From Desulfobacterales bacterium (GTDB lineage Bacteria; Desulfobacterota; Desulfobacteria; Desulfobacterales; UBA5852): a DNA stretch of 6,030 nucleotides. How positions within the stretch are numbered: the stretch's first letter is position 1; each line of letters starts with the position of its first letter. Under the pieces are notes generated by a model, which ran no database searches, had not been told where the DNA came from, and saw only the letters and a list, made by a program, of their open reading frames with translations. Below are positions 6,028 to 6,030 of this stretch, in pieces. The position numbers were made by a program, and so were the translations under genes. The stretch covers positions 1-6,030 of the forward strand of contig JASJBQ010000289.1 in the NCBI GenBank assembly GCA_030066455.1, given 5' to 3'.

Positions 6028-6030
6028 TAA

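Noticed and set aside
1..6030. CRISPR array, tRNA, rRNA or phage/defence genes
   Set aside because: No regularly spaced direct repeats, no tRNA cloverleaf or rRNA core sequence, and all long genes are accounted for by housekeeping or signalling families.

Overview
The window looks like a piece of a GC-rich chromosome from a Gram-negative anaerobe, most likely a Desulfobacterota (sulfate-reducer type, Desulfobacterales-like) bacterium. That placement is an inference. It rests on the type-II (homoaconitase-like) LeuC/LeuD pair, the rhomboid protein with a DnaJ-like tail, and long palindromic intergenic repeats of a style I associate with that group. No search could be run to confirm it.

Layout: (1) 1-521, the 3' end of a rhomboid-family intramembrane protease fused to a DnaJ C-terminal-like domain (+ strand, cut by the window edge). 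(2) 536-680, a 145-bp imperfect palindrome with perfect 19-bp outer arms, lying between two convergent genes and overlapping the stop codon of the second. (3) 679-1587 (- strand), a complete response regulator of REC-GGDEF type, predicted to make cyclic di-GMP. (4) 1588-1892, a 305-bp divergent intergenic region with a good sigma70-like promoter for the REC-GGDEF gene, a less certain promoter for lepA, and two small hairpins in the lepA leader. (5) 1893-5522 (+ strand), three tightly packed genes: lepA (elongation factor 4), then leuC and leuD (large and small subunits of an isopropylmalate dehydratase-type enzyme). The gaps are 10 bp (lepA-leuC) and a 4-bp ATGA overlap (leuC-leuD). (6) 5523-6030, about 500 bp without a convincing gene but full of inverted repeats: a 9-bp-stem hairpin, a larger loosely symmetric block with 9-bp arms, and a 124-bp palindromic element at the right edge that appears to abut or interrupt another repeat-like sequence.

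Functionally, the lepA-leuC-leuD block links a ribosome-associated GTPase with a branched-chain amino-acid enzyme, probably by shared transcription rather than shared function. The REC-GGDEF protein has intact phosphoacceptor, catalytic and product-inhibition motifs, but no histidine kinase is visible beside it. I found no CRISPR array, tRNA, rRNA, prophage or defence system. The least explained DNA is in the two palindromic intergenic regions.
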